The notes beneath the pieces were generated by a model. It saw only the letters and a program-made list of their open reading frames with translations, had not been told where the DNA came from and did no database searches. DNA of 64,000 nt from Mucilaginibacter robiniae (lineage in GTDB: Bacteria; Bacteroidota; Bacteroidia; Sphingobacteriales; Sphingobacteriaceae): the NCBI RefSeq assembly GCF_012849215.1, contig NZ_CP051682.1, forward strand, positions 3,162,001-3,226,000, written 5' to 3'. Below, piece by piece: positions 29,879-40,499 of the stretch. The position numbers and the translations under genes were made by a program. The first letter of the stretch is position 1. Each line of letters opens with the position of its first letter.

Positions 29879-32800
29879 ATGTCTTACAAAAAGGATAATA
29901 AAATAAAAAGCAACTTCACCACCATCACCATCAGTTTGGCCTCACCAGAGTCTATACTGGAGCGTTCAAGCGGTGAAGTTTTAAAACCAGAAACCATCAA
30001 CTATCGGACTTACAAACCCGAGCGTGATGGTTTATTCTGCGAACGGATTTTTGGTCCGGTTAAAGATTACGAATGCCATTGCGGTAAATACAAACGTATC
30101 CGTTACAAAGGCATCGTGTGTGATCGTTGTGGTGTAGAAGTAACGGAAAAGAAAGTTCGTCGTGAGCGTATGGGCCACATTAACTTGGTGGTTCCAGTTG
30201 CGCACATTTGGTATTTCCGCTCGTTACCAAACAAAATTGGTTACCTGCTGGGCTTGCCAACCAAAAAACTTGACTTAATTATTTACTACGAACGTTATGT
30301 AGTAATTCAGCCAGGTATTAAAGAAGGTGACGGAATTTCTAAAATGGATTTCTTAACTGAAGAAGAATATCTGGACGTATTGGATACTTTACCAAAAGAA
30401 AACCAATACTTGGACGATAAAGATCCGCAGAAATTCGTAGCTAAAATGGGTGCTGAGGCACTGGAAGAATTACTGCGCCGTATTGACCTGGATCAGTTAT
30501 CATACGATTTACGCCACCAGGCTGCTAACGAAACTTCTCAACAACGTAAAAATGAAGCTTTAAAACGCTTACAAGTAGTTGAGGCTTTCCGTGATGCTAA
30601 AAACCGTATTGACAATAATCCGGAATGGATGATTGTTAAAATTGTTCCGGTTATTCCACCAGAGTTGCGCCCGTTAGTACCATTGGAAGGTGGTCGTTTC
30701 GCTACTTCCGATTTGAACGATTTATACCGTCGTGTTATCATCCGTAACAACCGTTTAAAACGTTTGATCGAGATTAAAGCACCGGAAGTAATTTTACGTA
30801 ACGAAAAACGTATGCTGCAAGAAGCGGTAGATTCGTTGTTCGATAACTCACGTAAAGTTAATGCGGTTAAAACCGAAGGTAATCGTGCCCTAAAATCACT
30901 TTCAGATATTTTGAAAGGTAAACAAGGCCGTTTCCGTCAAAACTTATTAGGTAAACGTGTGGATTACTCTGCCCGTTCAGTAATTGTTGTAGGTCCTAAC
31001 CTGAAATTACACGAATGCGGTTTACCAAAAGATATGGCTGCCGAGTTGTTTAAACCGTTTATCATCCGCAAAATGATTGAGCGTGGTGTGGTTAAAACAG
31101 TAAAATCAGCTAAAAAGATTGTTGACCGTAAAGACCCATTAGTTTGGGATATTCTGGAAAACGTATTAAAAGGTCACCCAGTGTTACTGAACCGTGCACC
31201 TACGCTGCACCGTTTAGGTATCCAGGCTTTCCAGCCAAAACTGGTTGAAGGTAAAGCGATCCAGCTGCACCCACTAACCTGTACCGCGTTCAACGCCGAC
31301 TTTGACGGTGACCAAATGGCTGTGCACGTACCACTAGGTAATGCTGCTATTCTGGAAGCCCAAATTTTGATGTTGGCTTCACACAACATTCTGAACCCTG
31401 CTAACGGTACACCAATTACTGTACCTTCTCAGGACATGGTTTTGGGTCTGTATTATATTACTAAAGGCCGCAAAACTGATGAAAAACGTGTAGTTAAAGG
31501 CCAAGGCTTATCTTTCTACTCGGCTGAAGAAGTAATAATTGCTTACAACGAGAAGAAAGTTGACCTGCATGCTTTCATTAAAGTAAAAGCTAATGTTAAA
31601 GAACGTGATGGTAGCATAGTAAACAAGCTGATTGAAACTACTGTAGGTCGCGTGCTGTTCAACCAGCATGTACCTGAAGAAGTAGGTTATATCAATGAAT
31701 TGCTGACTAAAAAATCACTACGTGATATCATCGGTGATGTAGTTAAAAATACCGGTATGGCCCGTGCTGCCCAGTTCCTGGATGATATCAAGGAATTAGG
31801 ATTCCAGATGGCCTTCCGTGGTGGCTTATCATTCAACTTGCAGGACGTAAACATTCCGGCACAAAAAGTTGATTTGATTGAGCAAGCTTCGAAAGAAGTG
31901 GAAGAGGTAATGAGTAACTATAATATGGGTTTCATTACCAACAACGAGCGTTACAACCAAATTATCGATATCTGGACCCGTATCAACAACCGTTTGACAG
32001 CAAACGTAATGGAAATCCTGTCAACCGATAATCAGGGCTTCAACTCTGTTTACATGATGCTGGATTCAGGTGCTCGTGGTTCTAAAGAGCAAATTCGTCA
32101 GCTGGCAGGTATGCGTGGTTTGATGGCTAAACCTCAAAAATCAGGTTCAGGTGGTGAAATTATTGAAAACCCAATCTTGTCAAACTTTAAAGAAGGTTTG
32201 TCAGTATTGGAGTACTTCATTTCAACTCACGGTGCTCGTAAAGGTTTGGCGGATACAGCTTTGAAAACAGCCGATGCTGGTTACTTGACCCGTCGTTTGC
32301 ATGACGTTGCTCAAGATATGATTGTAGGTGAAACTGATTGCGGTACATTACGTGGTATCTTCACTACAGCATTGAAAGACAATGAAGATATTGTAGAGCC
32401 ATTATATGACCGTATTTTAGGCCGTACTTCATTACATGATGTGTTTGACCCACTTACCAATGAACAACTGGTAGCTGCAGGTCAGGACATTGATGAAGAT
32501 ATTGCTAAAAAAATCGAAAACTCTCCGTTGGAAGGCATCGAAATTCGCTCGGTATTAACCTGCGAAAGCAAGCGAGGCGTATGTGCTTTATGCTATGGCC
32601 GTAACCTGGCTAGTGGTAAACGAGTACAGAAAGGTGAGGCTGTAGGTGTAATTGCTGCACAATCCATTGGTGAGCCGGGTACTCAGTTAACCCTGCGTAC
32701 CTTCCACGTGGGTGGTACTGCATCAAACATCGCGGCAGAATCACAAATCAATGCTCGTTATGATGGTATCATTGAGTTTGAAAACGTTCGTACCGTTGAG

Positions 32801-34168
32801 TTTGAAACTCCTGAAGACGGCACTGTTGATGTGGTTCTGGGTCGTTCAGGCGAGTTCCGCATTATTGAGCCAAGCAGCAATAAAGTAATCATGACCAATA
32901 ACATCCCTTATGGTTCATACCTGTACATCAAAGATGGCAGCAAAATTACCAAAGGTGAGCGTATCTGTTCATGGGATCCTTACAATGCTGTAATTATATC
33001 AGAGTTTGCAGGGGTTGTTCAGTTTGACGCCGTATTAGAAGGTATCACTTTCCGTGAGGAGTCTGACGAGCAAACCGGTCACCGTGAAAAAGTAATTATC
33101 GATACCCGCGATAAAACCAAGAACCCGGTAATCCAAATTACTGAAAGAGGTGAAGGTGTTATTAAAGGTTACAACATTCCGGTAGGTGCTCACATTGCTG
33201 TTGATGAAGGTGAAAGAGTACAAACTGGTCAGGTAATTGCTAAAATTCCACGTTCAACTGGTAAAACCCGAGATATCACCGGTGGTCTGCCACGTGTAAC
33301 TGAGTTGTTTGAGGCTCGTAACCCATCTAACCCGGCTGTTGTAACCGAGATTGATGGTGTGGTAAGCTTAGGTGGTGTTAAACGTGGTAACCGCGAAATC
33401 ACTATCGAGTCGAGAGATGGTCAGATTAAAAAGTACCTGGTTCCATTGTCAAAACACATCCTGGTACAGGATAATGACTTTGTGAAAGCTGGTATGCCAC
33501 TGTCTGACGGTTCTATATCTCCAGCTGATATTTTGGCTATTAAAGGCCCAGCTGCTGTACAAGAATACTTGGTTAACGGTATTCAGGAAGTTTACCGTTT
33601 GCAAGGTGTGAAAATCAACGATAAGCACTTTGAGGTAATTGTACACCAGATGATGCAAAAAGTATCTATCGAAGATCCAGGTGATACCCGCTTCTTGGAA
33701 AGAGAAGCAGTAGATAGCTGGGATTTCTCGATGGAGAATGACGAAATCTTTGATAAGAAGGTAGTTGTTGATCCGGGAGATTCTAACACTTTGAAAGCTG
33801 GTCAGATTGTGTCTTTACGCCGCTTGCGCGATGAAAACTCTGTGTTAAAACGTAAGGATATGAAACTAGTAGAAGTTCGTGACGCTATCGCGGCTACTTC
33901 AAGCCCAGTATTGCAAGGTATTACCCGTGCATCATTAGGCACCAAATCGTTTATCTCGGCAGCATCCTTCCAGGAAACTACCAAGGTTCTGAACGAAGCT
34001 GCTATCGCTGGTAAGCGTGATATGATGTTAGGTTTGAAAGAAAACGTAATTGTTGGTCACTTAATTCCGTCAGGAACCGGTTTGCGCGATTATGACAATA
34101 TTCGCGTAGGTTCACAAGAAGAATTTGATCGCTTGATGGCTTCTAAAACCGAAGATGTAAACGCGTAA
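29879..34168 (+). CDS. rpoC: DNA-directed RNA polymerase subunit beta'
   Basis: A 1429-residue beta' subunit holding the catalytic magnesium loop NADFDGDQ at residues 472-479. The first zinc site is C66-H-C then CDRC near 82-85. The second is the [11 protein letters not shown] cluster in the C-terminal half. The bridge helix and trigger loop region ([19 protein letters not shown] near 740) is intact. A terminator lies 33 bp after the stop. Confidence 0.99.
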   Translation: MSYKKDNKIKSNFTTITISLASPESILERSSGEVLKPETINYRTYKPERDGLFCERIFGPVKDYECHCGKYKRIRYKGIVCDRCGVEVTEKKVRRERMGHINLVVPVAHIWYFRSLPNKIGYLLGLPTKKLDLIIYYERYVVIQPGIKEGDGISKMDFLTEEEYLDVLDTLPKENQYLDDKDPQKFVAKMGAEALEELLRRIDLDQLSYDLRHQAANETSQQRKNEALKRLQVVEAFRDAKNRIDNNPEWMIVKIVPVIPPELRPLVPLEGGRFATSDLNDLYRRVIIRNNRLKRLIEIKAPEVILRNEKRMLQEAVDSLFDNSRKVNAVKTEGNRALKSLSDILKGKQGRFRQNLLGKRVDYSARSVIVVGPNLKLHECGLPKDMAAELFKPFIIRKMIERGVVKTVKSAKKIVDRKDPLVWDILENVLKGHPVLLNRAPTLHRLGIQAFQPKLVEGKAIQLHPLTCTAFNADFDGDQMAVHVPLGNAAILEAQILMLASHNILNPANGTPITVPSQDMVLGLYYITKGRKTDEKRVVKGQGLSFYSAEEVIIAYNEKKVDLHAFIKVKANVKERDGSIVNKLIETTVGRVLFNQHVPEEVGYINELLTKKSLRDIIGDVVKNTGMARAAQFLDDIKELGFQMAFRGGLSFNLQDVNIPAQKVDLIEQASKEVEEVMSNYNMGFITNNERYNQIIDIWTRINNRLTANVMEILSTDNQGFNSVYMMLDSGARGSKEQIRQLAGMRGLMAKPQKSGSGGEIIENPILSNFKEGLSVLEYFISTHGARKGLADTALKTADAGYLTRRLHDVAQDMIVGETDCGTLRGIFTTALKDNEDIVEPLYDRILGRTSLHDVFDPLTNEQLVAAGQDIDEDIAKKIENSPLEGIEIRSVLTCESKRGVCALCYGRNLASGKRVQKGEAVGVIAAQSIGEPGTQLTLRTFHVGGTASNIAAESQINARYDGIIEFENVRTVEFETPEDGTVDVVLGRSGEFRIIEPSSNKVIMTNNIPYGSYLYIKDGSKITKGERICSWDPYNAVIISEFAGVVQFDAVLEGITFREESDEQTGHREKVIIDTRDKTKNPVIQITERGEGVIKGYNIPVGAHIAVDEGERVQTGQVIAKIPRSTGKTRDITGGLPRVTELFEARNPSNPAVVTEIDGVVSLGGVKRGNREITIESRDGQIKKYLVPLSKHILVQDNDFVKAGMPLSDGSISPADILAIKGPAAVQEYLVNGIQEVYRLQGVKINDKHFEVIVHQMMQKVSIEDPGDTRFLEREAVDSWDFSMENDEIFDKKVVVDPGDSNTLKAGQIVSLRRLRDENSVLKRKDMKLVEVRDAIAATSSPVLQGITRASLGTKSFISAASFQETTKVLNEAAIAGKRDMMLGLKENVIVGHLIPSGTGLRDYDNIRVGSQEEFDRLMASKTEDVNA

Positions 34169-34200
34169 TTATAACTTCACAGTTATTTAAAGCATAACAT

Positions 34201-34237
34201 AAAATCCTTGTCAGGTAAAACTGGCAAGGATTTTTTT
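34201..34237 (+). terminator. Terminator of the rpoBC operon
   Basis: CCTTGTCAG pairs with CTGGCAAGG (one G-T pair), extended by A-T pairs at the base, with a short A-rich loop and a seven-base T-run. Confidence 0.9.
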
Positions 34238-34331
34238 ATTATACCCACTTTCTATAAAGTAGTTAATTAAGCCCCCATATTGTAAGATAATGTATGTTGG
34301 TGTGAAATAATGTATAGTTTATGCAAGTAGG

Positions 34332-34361
34332 TTGTGTATTAATGTGAGATGGCTACTTTTG
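34332..34361 (+). promoter_or_regulatory. Promoter upstream of the DUF3467 gene
   Basis: TTG at 34332-34334, 19 bases, TACTTTTG at 34354-34361. It is the only clear signal in the 360-bp gap 34169-34528 apart from the rpoC terminator. It implies an untranslated leader of about 160 nt. Confidence 0.55.
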
Positions 34362-34528
34362 TTGCAAACAGCGTAAACAGGTTTAAAATAGTTTACGCGT
34401 GTTCATACTAGTTTCTTGCAGATGATTTTAGTGTTTCACTTAGTTCTACAATCATATTGTTGACACTTTTATATAATCATTCTGGAACTAATCAGTAACA
34501 AAAACAGCGTTTTTAAACTTTTATTAAA

Positions 34529-34840
34529 ATGGAAAATAATACCGAAAACCAATTAAATATTGAATTAACAGAAGATGTTGCCGAAGGCATATACTCTAAT
34601 TTGGCTGTAATTACACACTCCAGTGCTGAGTTTGTAATTGATTTTATACGAGTTATGCCAGGTACACCTAAAGCTAAGGTAAAATCGCGCATAATATTAT
34701 CGCCCGAACATGCCAAGCGATTACTAATTGCTTTAGAAGATAACATTAACAAGTTTGAATCCGTAAACGGGCGTATTAAGGTTCAGCAAGAGAATCCAAG
34801 TTTCCCAATAAACTTTGGCGGAGCAATAGGTGAGGCCTAA
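34529..34840 (+). CDS. DUF3467 domain protein
   Basis: A 103-residue protein of unknown function, recognised from the NQLNIELTEDVAEGIYSNLAVITHSSAEFVIDFIRVMPG pattern and the SRIILSPEHAKRLL helix. Family members are common in Bacteroidota and often follow rpoC, as here. No membrane segment or signal peptide. A short palindrome follows the stop (34848-34869). Confidence 0.88.
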   Translation: MENNTENQLNIELTEDVAEGIYSNLAVITHSSAEFVIDFIRVMPGTPKAKVKSRIILSPEHAKRLLIALEDNINKFESVNGRIKVQQENPSFPINFGGAIGEA

Positions 34841-34847
34841 TAATCGA

Positions 34848-34869
34848 TGCATACTTTAAACAGTATGCA
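34848..34869 (+). terminator. Palindrome after the DUF3467 gene
   Basis: TGCATACT and AGTATGCA pair perfectly around six bases, 8 bp after the stop. No T-run follows, so the terminator call is weak. Confidence 0.4.
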
Positions 34870-34937
34870 CATGGTCACAAATAACTTAACAGTCAATTCT
34901 TATTTAATGTACTGATTAAATAAAAGAATTTGCCTGG

Positions 34938-34973
34938 TTGAATGCAGACAGTTGTAAGAACTTCTGCATTCAA
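34938..34973 (+). promoter_or_regulatory. Perfect stem-loop in the leader of the polysaccharide locus
   Basis: TTGAATGCAGA (34938-34948) and TCTGCATTCAA (34963-34973) pair over 11 bp with a 14-base loop, 71 bp before the first gene of the locus. No T-run follows. Its position suggests control of the operon (attenuation or protein binding), but this is inference. Confidence 0.5.
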
Positions 34974-35044
34974 AAATTAACAGAATTACTTTAGTAGAGC
35001 ATTTAATCCATATAGAGATATTGTTTAATATCATATACTCTTCA

Positions 35045-35845
35045 ATGAAAATAGATACTTACCTGAAATTAATAATCATTCTTTTATGTGCTTGTTTATT
35101 TTCGTCGTGTTTTAGTGTAAAAAGGCTTACCTATTTTCAAAAGACTAATTCTGCACAATCAGATACGATAGCGGTAGCTAAACCTTTTATATCTAAAATA
35201 CAGCCAGGCGATATTATTTCTGTTTTTGTAAGCTCTTTAAGCCCACAAGCCAGTAGCTTTTTCAATCCTTATACTACTGTTGGGTCTGCTCAAAGTGCTA
35301 ATGGTAGTTCAGCTTCAGGTGGTGTTAATGCATCTACAACACCAGGCTATTTGGTTGATCCATCCGGAGAAATCGAGATACCTCTTGCCGGTACTATAAA
35401 AGTGAGTAGCCTAACTACTACTGAGGCCCGGGATACTATCAAACAACGGCTTAAAAAGTATTTAATGGAGCCTACCGTAACCGTACGGGTACTGAATTAT
35501 AAAATATCGATGCTGGGCGAAGTGGCTAAGCCATCAGTATATGTTATACCTAACGAACAGGTAACCTTACCTGAAGCATTAAGTATGGCTGGCGATTTAA
35601 CCAACTTTGCTAACAGGAGCGATATCCTCATTGTACGAGACAATAATGGCAAAAAAGAATTTGGTCACGTTAATTTGAACAGCAGAGAGGTGTATAGCTC
35701 ACCTTATTACTACCTGCATTCTAACGATGTGGTATATGCCAGAGCGGTAAAGGCTCGTGCTTTGCAAATGGATCCAACATTTCGTATAGAAACATTCGTA
35801 GCAAGTTTAGTCAGTTTAATTATCGTACTTAAATCTCGGCTGTAG
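35045..35845 (+). CDS. Polysaccharide export lipoprotein (Wza family)
   Basis: A 266-residue outer-membrane export protein. The ATG at 35045 is chosen over the TTG at 35021 because it starts the lipoprotein signal peptide, with Cys22 in LFSSC as lipid anchor. The Poly_export domain starts ISKIQPGDIISVFVSSL and runs to GEIEIPLAGTIKVSSL. A SLBB-like segment follows (ISMLGEVAKPSVYVIPNEQVTLPEALSMAG). A hydrophobic C-terminal helix, as in Wza, spans about 245-262. Partner of the Wzc-type protein 27 bp downstream. Confidence 0.93.
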   Translation: MKIDTYLKLIIILLCACLFSSCFSVKRLTYFQKTNSAQSDTIAVAKPFISKIQPGDIISVFVSSLSPQASSFFNPYTTVGSAQSANGSSASGGVNASTTPGYLVDPSGEIEIPLAGTIKVSSLTTTEARDTIKQRLKKYLMEPTVTVRVLNYKISMLGEVAKPSVYVIPNEQVTLPEALSMAGDLTNFANRSDILIVRDNNGKKEFGHVNLNSREVYSSPYYYLHSNDVVYARAVKARALQMDPTFRIETFVASLVSLIIVLKSRL

Positions 35846-35872
35846 TTTCGGCTGGAGGAATATTGTTTAAAT

Positions 35873-38194
35873 ATGGATTCAGAAAACGAATTATACGATG
35901 AGTTTCAGGAAAACAGTGGAAGTGAGTCCGGCTTTGGGGATATCTTATTCCGGTATTTAAAGCATTGGCCTTGGTTTGTATTATCACTGGTGGTTTTCAT
36001 GACCATCGGATACTTTTATGTAAAATCACAGGTTCCTCAATACCAGATTGAAGCCGATATTCTGATTAAAGATAATAACCAGATTCCTAATCAAAGCGTT
36101 TTGCAGCAGCTGAATCTGGCCCAGCCAGCTATTAACCTGGATAACGAACTGTTAATTTTAAAATCAAGCAGTCTTACCAAAAAGGTAGTAAAAGATTTAG
36201 GGCTACAAACATCTTACTATGTTAAAGGGCATTTAAGCAAACGTTATTTATATAAAAATACCCCAGCCAATGTTGATGTACTTCAACCCTCGGTTGAAAC
36301 TTATACTGGCGAATGGCGAGTTCAATTTGTAAATGCCAATGAAGTATTGTTTGCAGGTAAAAGAATACCGGTAAATCAGCCTGTAAAAACTGAAGCGGGT
36401 ATCATTAAAGTAACACCTAATCTGAGCTTTTTTAACAAGCAAGCTTTTTATGCGGTTTTCAGTACACTAGATGCTGCCGCCAATCAGTACTTAAAAGGCT
36501 TAGGTGTAACTCCAGCTAATAAAACCAGTAATATGCTGATCTTAACTTCCGTTAATGAAGTGCCTCAAAAAGGTCAGGATTATTTGAATAAGCTTATTGA
36601 TGAATTCAATAACGCTTCTATTGATGATAAAAACCAGACTATCTCCAATACTCTCAGATTTATTAATGAACGTTTAGGGCTTTTAGCAGATGAACTAGGT
36701 AAAAGCGAAAATAACGTTCAGCAGTTCAAGTCAAGCAACGGTATTATTGATGTAAGCACCCAGGCTTCTTTGGTTTTGAATAAGCTTAGCACCGTTGATG
36801 ATGGCATCCAGAAAATAGATTTACAATTAGAGGTGCTGAAAAGTGTAGAAAGCTTTATCAGTAATCCGAAGAGTACCGAAGTGACTATACCATCTATGCT
36901 AGGGTTGGATGATCCTACGCTGAATACTTTGGTACCACAACTGGGGCAATTACTTTTACAAAGAGAAGGTTTACTCAGAACTATACCTGAAAGTAACCCA
37001 TTAGTAGGTCAGATTAATGATCAGATTATTGCTTTAAAGCAAAGCATAAACAAAACTATACCTACAGTTAGGCAGGTGTTGTTGCAAAGTAAGCGCCAGC
37101 TGCAATCGCAAAACAGATCAAATGAAGCTGACATCAAAAAGGTGCCGGTTAAAGAACGTGGCTTATTAGATGTGATGCGGCAGCAGGATATTAAAAGCAC
37201 TTTATTCAGCTTTCTGCTGCAAAAACATGAAGAAACAGGACTGGCTTTGGCTGCTACTACAGCCGATAGCCGGATTATTAATAAAGCTTTTGGTACCGGC
37301 GCACCTATACGTCCGGTAAAGTCAACCTTGTATGCTATCTTCTTTGCCTTAGGTTTGGCTTTGCCGTTGGGGATAATTTTTGCCAAAGATTTCTTTAACA
37401 ATACCGTTAGGCGCAAGTCAGATATTGATGAGATCACCAGAGTACCTGTGTTGGCGCAAATTGCTCATGCGCAGGAATCAGAACCTTTAATCGTGTCAGC
37501 TAAACCCCGCTCCATGGTGGCCGAACAGGTTAGAGGTTTACGTACCAACTTGCAATTCCTGTTACCTGACGAAGACAGCAAAGTAATTTTGTTTACCTCA
37601 AGTATCAGTGGTGAGGGTAAATCATTCATTTCATTAAACCTGGGGGCAAGCTTAGCCAGCACCAATAAAAAGGTAATTATTCTTGAACTTGATTTAAGGA
37701 AACCTAAGCTGTTGAGTACGCTTGGCTTGGAAAGAAAAGAAGGTCTATCCGATTATCTAATAGGGAAGATTGATTATCATGATATTATCAGGCCTGTAAC
37801 CCAGCAGGAAAACTTTTACTTGATAGAGAGTGGAACTACGCCGCCTAATCCTGCTGAATTATTAATGAATAGGCGTTTGGGTGAATTAATCAATAGCCTG
37901 AAAAAAGAATACGATTATATAGTAATTGATGCGCCACCAATTGGTTTGGTTACTGATGCTCAAATCATGAGCCGGTATGTAGATGCTACTTTCTTTTTAG
38001 TTCGTTTTAACTATACTGCTAAAACTCACATCAAGCTAATTAACGAGCTATACAGGAAAAAGATATTTAAAAGGTTGAACATTATATTCAATTCTATAGA
38101 CAATTCGAGCTTGGGTTATTACAATTATGATTATTCGTATTACGGAGAAGAAGCTGCAAAAAAAGGATTCCTATCCAGTATTTTCAATAAATAG
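35873..38194 (+). CDS. Wzc-type polysaccharide co-polymerase with tyrosine kinase domain
   Basis: A 773-residue inner-membrane protein controlling chain length and export. The Wzz domain has a first membrane helix at about 33-50 and a long periplasmic coiled-coil part to about 475. A GNVR-like motif and a second helix near 483-503 follow. The cytoplasmic BY-kinase has Walker A SSISGEGKS near 576-584, Walker A' VIILELDLRKP and Walker B YIVIDAPP. The tyrosine cluster GYYNYDYSYYGEE near the C-terminus is the autophosphorylation tail. Cotranscribed with the export lipoprotein. Confidence 0.95.
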   Translation: MDSENELYDEFQENSGSESGFGDILFRYLKHWPWFVLSLVVFMTIGYFYVKSQVPQYQIEADILIKDNNQIPNQSVLQQLNLAQPAINLDNELLILKSSSLTKKVVKDLGLQTSYYVKGHLSKRYLYKNTPANVDVLQPSVETYTGEWRVQFVNANEVLFAGKRIPVNQPVKTEAGIIKVTPNLSFFNKQAFYAVFSTLDAAANQYLKGLGVTPANKTSNMLILTSVNEVPQKGQDYLNKLIDEFNNASIDDKNQTISNTLRFINERLGLLADELGKSENNVQQFKSSNGIIDVSTQASLVLNKLSTVDDGIQKIDLQLEVLKSVESFISNPKSTEVTIPSMLGLDDPTLNTLVPQLGQLLLQREGLLRTIPESNPLVGQINDQIIALKQSINKTIPTVRQVLLQSKRQLQSQNRSNEADIKKVPVKERGLLDVMRQQDIKSTLFSFLLQKHEETGLALAATTADSRIINKAFGTGAPIRPVKSTLYAIFFALGLALPLGIIFAKDFFNNTVRRKSDIDEITRVPVLAQIAHAQESEPLIVSAKPRSMVAEQVRGLRTNLQFLLPDEDSKVILFTSSISGEGKSFISLNLGASLASTNKKVIILELDLRKPKLLSTLGLERKEGLSDYLIGKIDYHDIIRPVTQQENFYLIESGTTPPNPAELLMNRRLGELINSLKKEYDYIVIDAPPIGLVTDAQIMSRYVDATFFLVRFNYTAKTHIKLINELYRKKIFKRLNIIFNSIDNSSLGYYNYDYSYYGEEAAKKGFLSSIFNK

Positions 38195-38388
38195 TTAGAA
38201 ACTTATTGACAACGGGTATAAATGCTTCAATTATATGTTTTAAAACACCTTATAAATGGGTGAATAGTACCCAGAAATGATGACAATAGAAGTTAATCTG
38301 TAATCTGAAAACATGGCTGATTAGCCTGTTCAATAATTAGTAAAGCACTTAAATCATAACCTGCGTTAATTGATTCTTTCATTCGTTT

Positions 38389-39309
38389 ATGTTGCAGCTA
38401 TCCGTAATTATATGTACACACAACCCTCGTTTAGAATACCTGAACCGGGTGTTTGAAGCGCTTAGAAAACAAACATTGGCTTTACAGCAGTGGGAATTGT
38501 TACTGGTTGATAATGGCAGCAAGCAACAGTTAACAGAAGTTTTTGATTTAAGCTGGCATCCATCTAGCCGGATTGTTCGCGAAGATAAGTTAGGGTTAAC
38601 CCCAGCACGAATTAGAGGTATTGAAGAAGCTAAAGCGGAGCTGCTCATTTTTGTTGATGATGATAATTTGCTAAAAAGTAATTACCTGGAAGTTATAGCT
38701 AAACAGTTTCAGGAAAATAAACTAATCGGCATTTTGGGCGCTGGTAAAATTATACCAGAGTTTGAAGTGCAACCATCGGCAGAAGTAATGGTGCATACCA
38801 ATATGCTGGCGCTTCGTAATGAATCTAGAGCTTATTACTCTAATGAACTTAAGTTTAGTAGCGCTATACCTTATGGTGCCGGCACGGCCATTCGGCGCAA
38901 CCTGGCATTAAAATATGTAGAAGCTTGCCGTAACCATCCTATGGCTGCTGCTTTAGGGCGTACCGGCAATGCTTTATTATCGGGAGAGGATGTGGATATG
39001 GCCTTGCAGGTTTGTCAGAGTGGCTACTTATCGGCTGTTTTACCTGAACTGGAGTTAATTCATATCATACCCCAGTCTCGGCTTGAAACCGATTACCTGT
39101 TAAGAATAGCAGCAGGTCACGCTTACTCTCATTATCTGTTGGGCAAAATGTGGGGATATAATAAAGATTACAAGCAAAATGCTATTCTAAAAAGATTACG
39201 CTACTTAAGCAAACTGAAAAGAATGCAGGGTCTTGCTAAAAAGATATACATAGCAGAATATAAAGCAGTAGAAGATGCACGCTTGGCTTGGAGTAAAGCT
39301 GTCAATTAA
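38389..39309 (+). CDS. Glycosyltransferase family 2
   Basis: A 306-residue GT-A enzyme. It begins LSVIICTHNPRLEYLNRVFEALRKQT, followed by LLVDNGS and the nucleotide-binding DDDN motif in ELLIFVDDDNLL near residue 88. The C-terminal half has the ED motif in SGEDVDMALQ. The donor and acceptor are unknown. A 194-bp gap, with only a small GGGT/ACCC hairpin in it, separates it from the kinase gene. It may carry its own promoter. Confidence 0.92.
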   Translation: MLQLSVIICTHNPRLEYLNRVFEALRKQTLALQQWELLLVDNGSKQQLTEVFDLSWHPSSRIVREDKLGLTPARIRGIEEAKAELLIFVDDDNLLKSNYLEVIAKQFQENKLIGILGAGKIIPEFEVQPSAEVMVHTNMLALRNESRAYYSNELKFSSAIPYGAGTAIRRNLALKYVEACRNHPMAAALGRTGNALLSGEDVDMALQVCQSGYLSAVLPELELIHIIPQSRLETDYLLRIAAGHAYSHYLLGKMWGYNKDYKQNAILKRLRYLSKLKRMQGLAKKIYIAEYKAVEDARLAWSKAVN

Positions 39310-39326
39310 ACAACAAATTTTAAAAG

Positions 39327-40499
39327 ATGAAAATTGCTGTTGCTAGCTTAGGGGATCCGCGCTCGGTGAAAACCTGGTCTGGAATCCCGGCTCATATTAT
39401 TAAAGCCCTTGAAAATCGAGGTCATCAAATCGTTGCTATCTCTCTGCGTAAACCTGCTGAACCCTGGTACTATAATTGGTTAAGGCGTTATTATTACAAC
39501 ACGCAAAAAAAGTGGTTCATGGCATTTGTTGAAAAAAAAGTTTTGCAGGCCATCGGTCAGCAATTCGACCAAGAGGTAAACCAAGCCAACCCTGACGTTG
39601 TACTAGCTATCCATGCTGATTTTTTGGCTTACACGACCTTTAAACAGCCATCTGTTTCTATACACGACACTACCTTTGCATCGCTTTTAGGATATTATAA
39701 AGATTTTAGCAGCCTCACCAGGCGTAGTATTAAGGCTGGGAATGATATGTACCAAAAAGCATTAAATAAAGTAGATGCTGCTGTCTTTTCGGCTACCTGG
39801 GCGTCCAATAGTGCTTTGAACGATTACCAGGTTCGGGCTTCAAAAATACATACCATTCCATTAGGTGCCAATCTGGACCATGCACCTGCTATGCAGGATG
39901 TACAAGCGTGGATTAACCGCCGGGCAGATGATGAAATATGCCGTTTTTTATTTCTGGGTGTAGTTTGGGAACGTAAAGGCGGACCAGATGCCGTAAAGTT
40001 TGTTGCCGAATTAAATCGATTAGGCATAAAGAGCAATTTAACCGTAGTAGGATGCAAGGCTGATGTGCCGGCAGAATACCAGCAGTATGTAATTCAAGCC
40101 GGTTTTCTGCGAAAGGATGTACCTGCCGAAGCCGAAAAGCTGAACAATTTATTCCAACAATCTCACGCTTTGCTGCTGCCCTCAGTTGCCGAATGTTATG
40201 GTTGCGTATACTGCGAGGCCAATGCTTATGGTACGCCCGCTATAGGCCGTGATACCGGAGGCATACCGGAAATCATCAAAGATGGTGTGAATGGCTTATT
40301 AATGCAGGTTGGCGAAACACCACAAAGCCTAGCCTCCAGATGGGTAGCTATATGGCGCAGTAAAGAAGCTTATCAAAATATATCTCTTTCTGCACGTGCA
40401 GAATTCGACAATCGTTTGAATTACGATGTTTTTTGCGACCAATTGGAAACCGTAATTAATAGTGTTCAATCTTTAGTATCAACTACATCATTTAAGTAA
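39327..40499 (+). CDS. Glycosyltransferase family 4
   Basis: A 390-residue GT-B enzyme. The N-terminal domain ends near residue 190. The C-terminal donor domain has FLFLGVVWERKGG and the E-x7-E motif in ECYGCVYCEANAYGTPAIG at about 290-300, which binds the nucleotide-sugar. Starts 17 bp after the previous gene; its stop overlaps the ATG of the next by one base, indicating tight coupling. Confidence 0.92.
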   Translation: MKIAVASLGDPRSVKTWSGIPAHIIKALENRGHQIVAISLRKPAEPWYYNWLRRYYYNTQKKWFMAFVEKKVLQAIGQQFDQEVNQANPDVVLAIHADFLAYTTFKQPSVSIHDTTFASLLGYYKDFSSLTRRSIKAGNDMYQKALNKVDAAVFSATWASNSALNDYQVRASKIHTIPLGANLDHAPAMQDVQAWINRRADDEICRFLFLGVVWERKGGPDAVKFVAELNRLGIKSNLTVVGCKADVPAEYQQYVIQAGFLRKDVPAEAEKLNNLFQQSHALLLPSVAECYGCVYCEANAYGTPAIGRDTGGIPEIIKDGVNGLLMQVGETPQSLASRWVAIWRSKEAYQNISLSARAEFDNRLNYDVFCDQLETVINSVQSLVSTTSFK

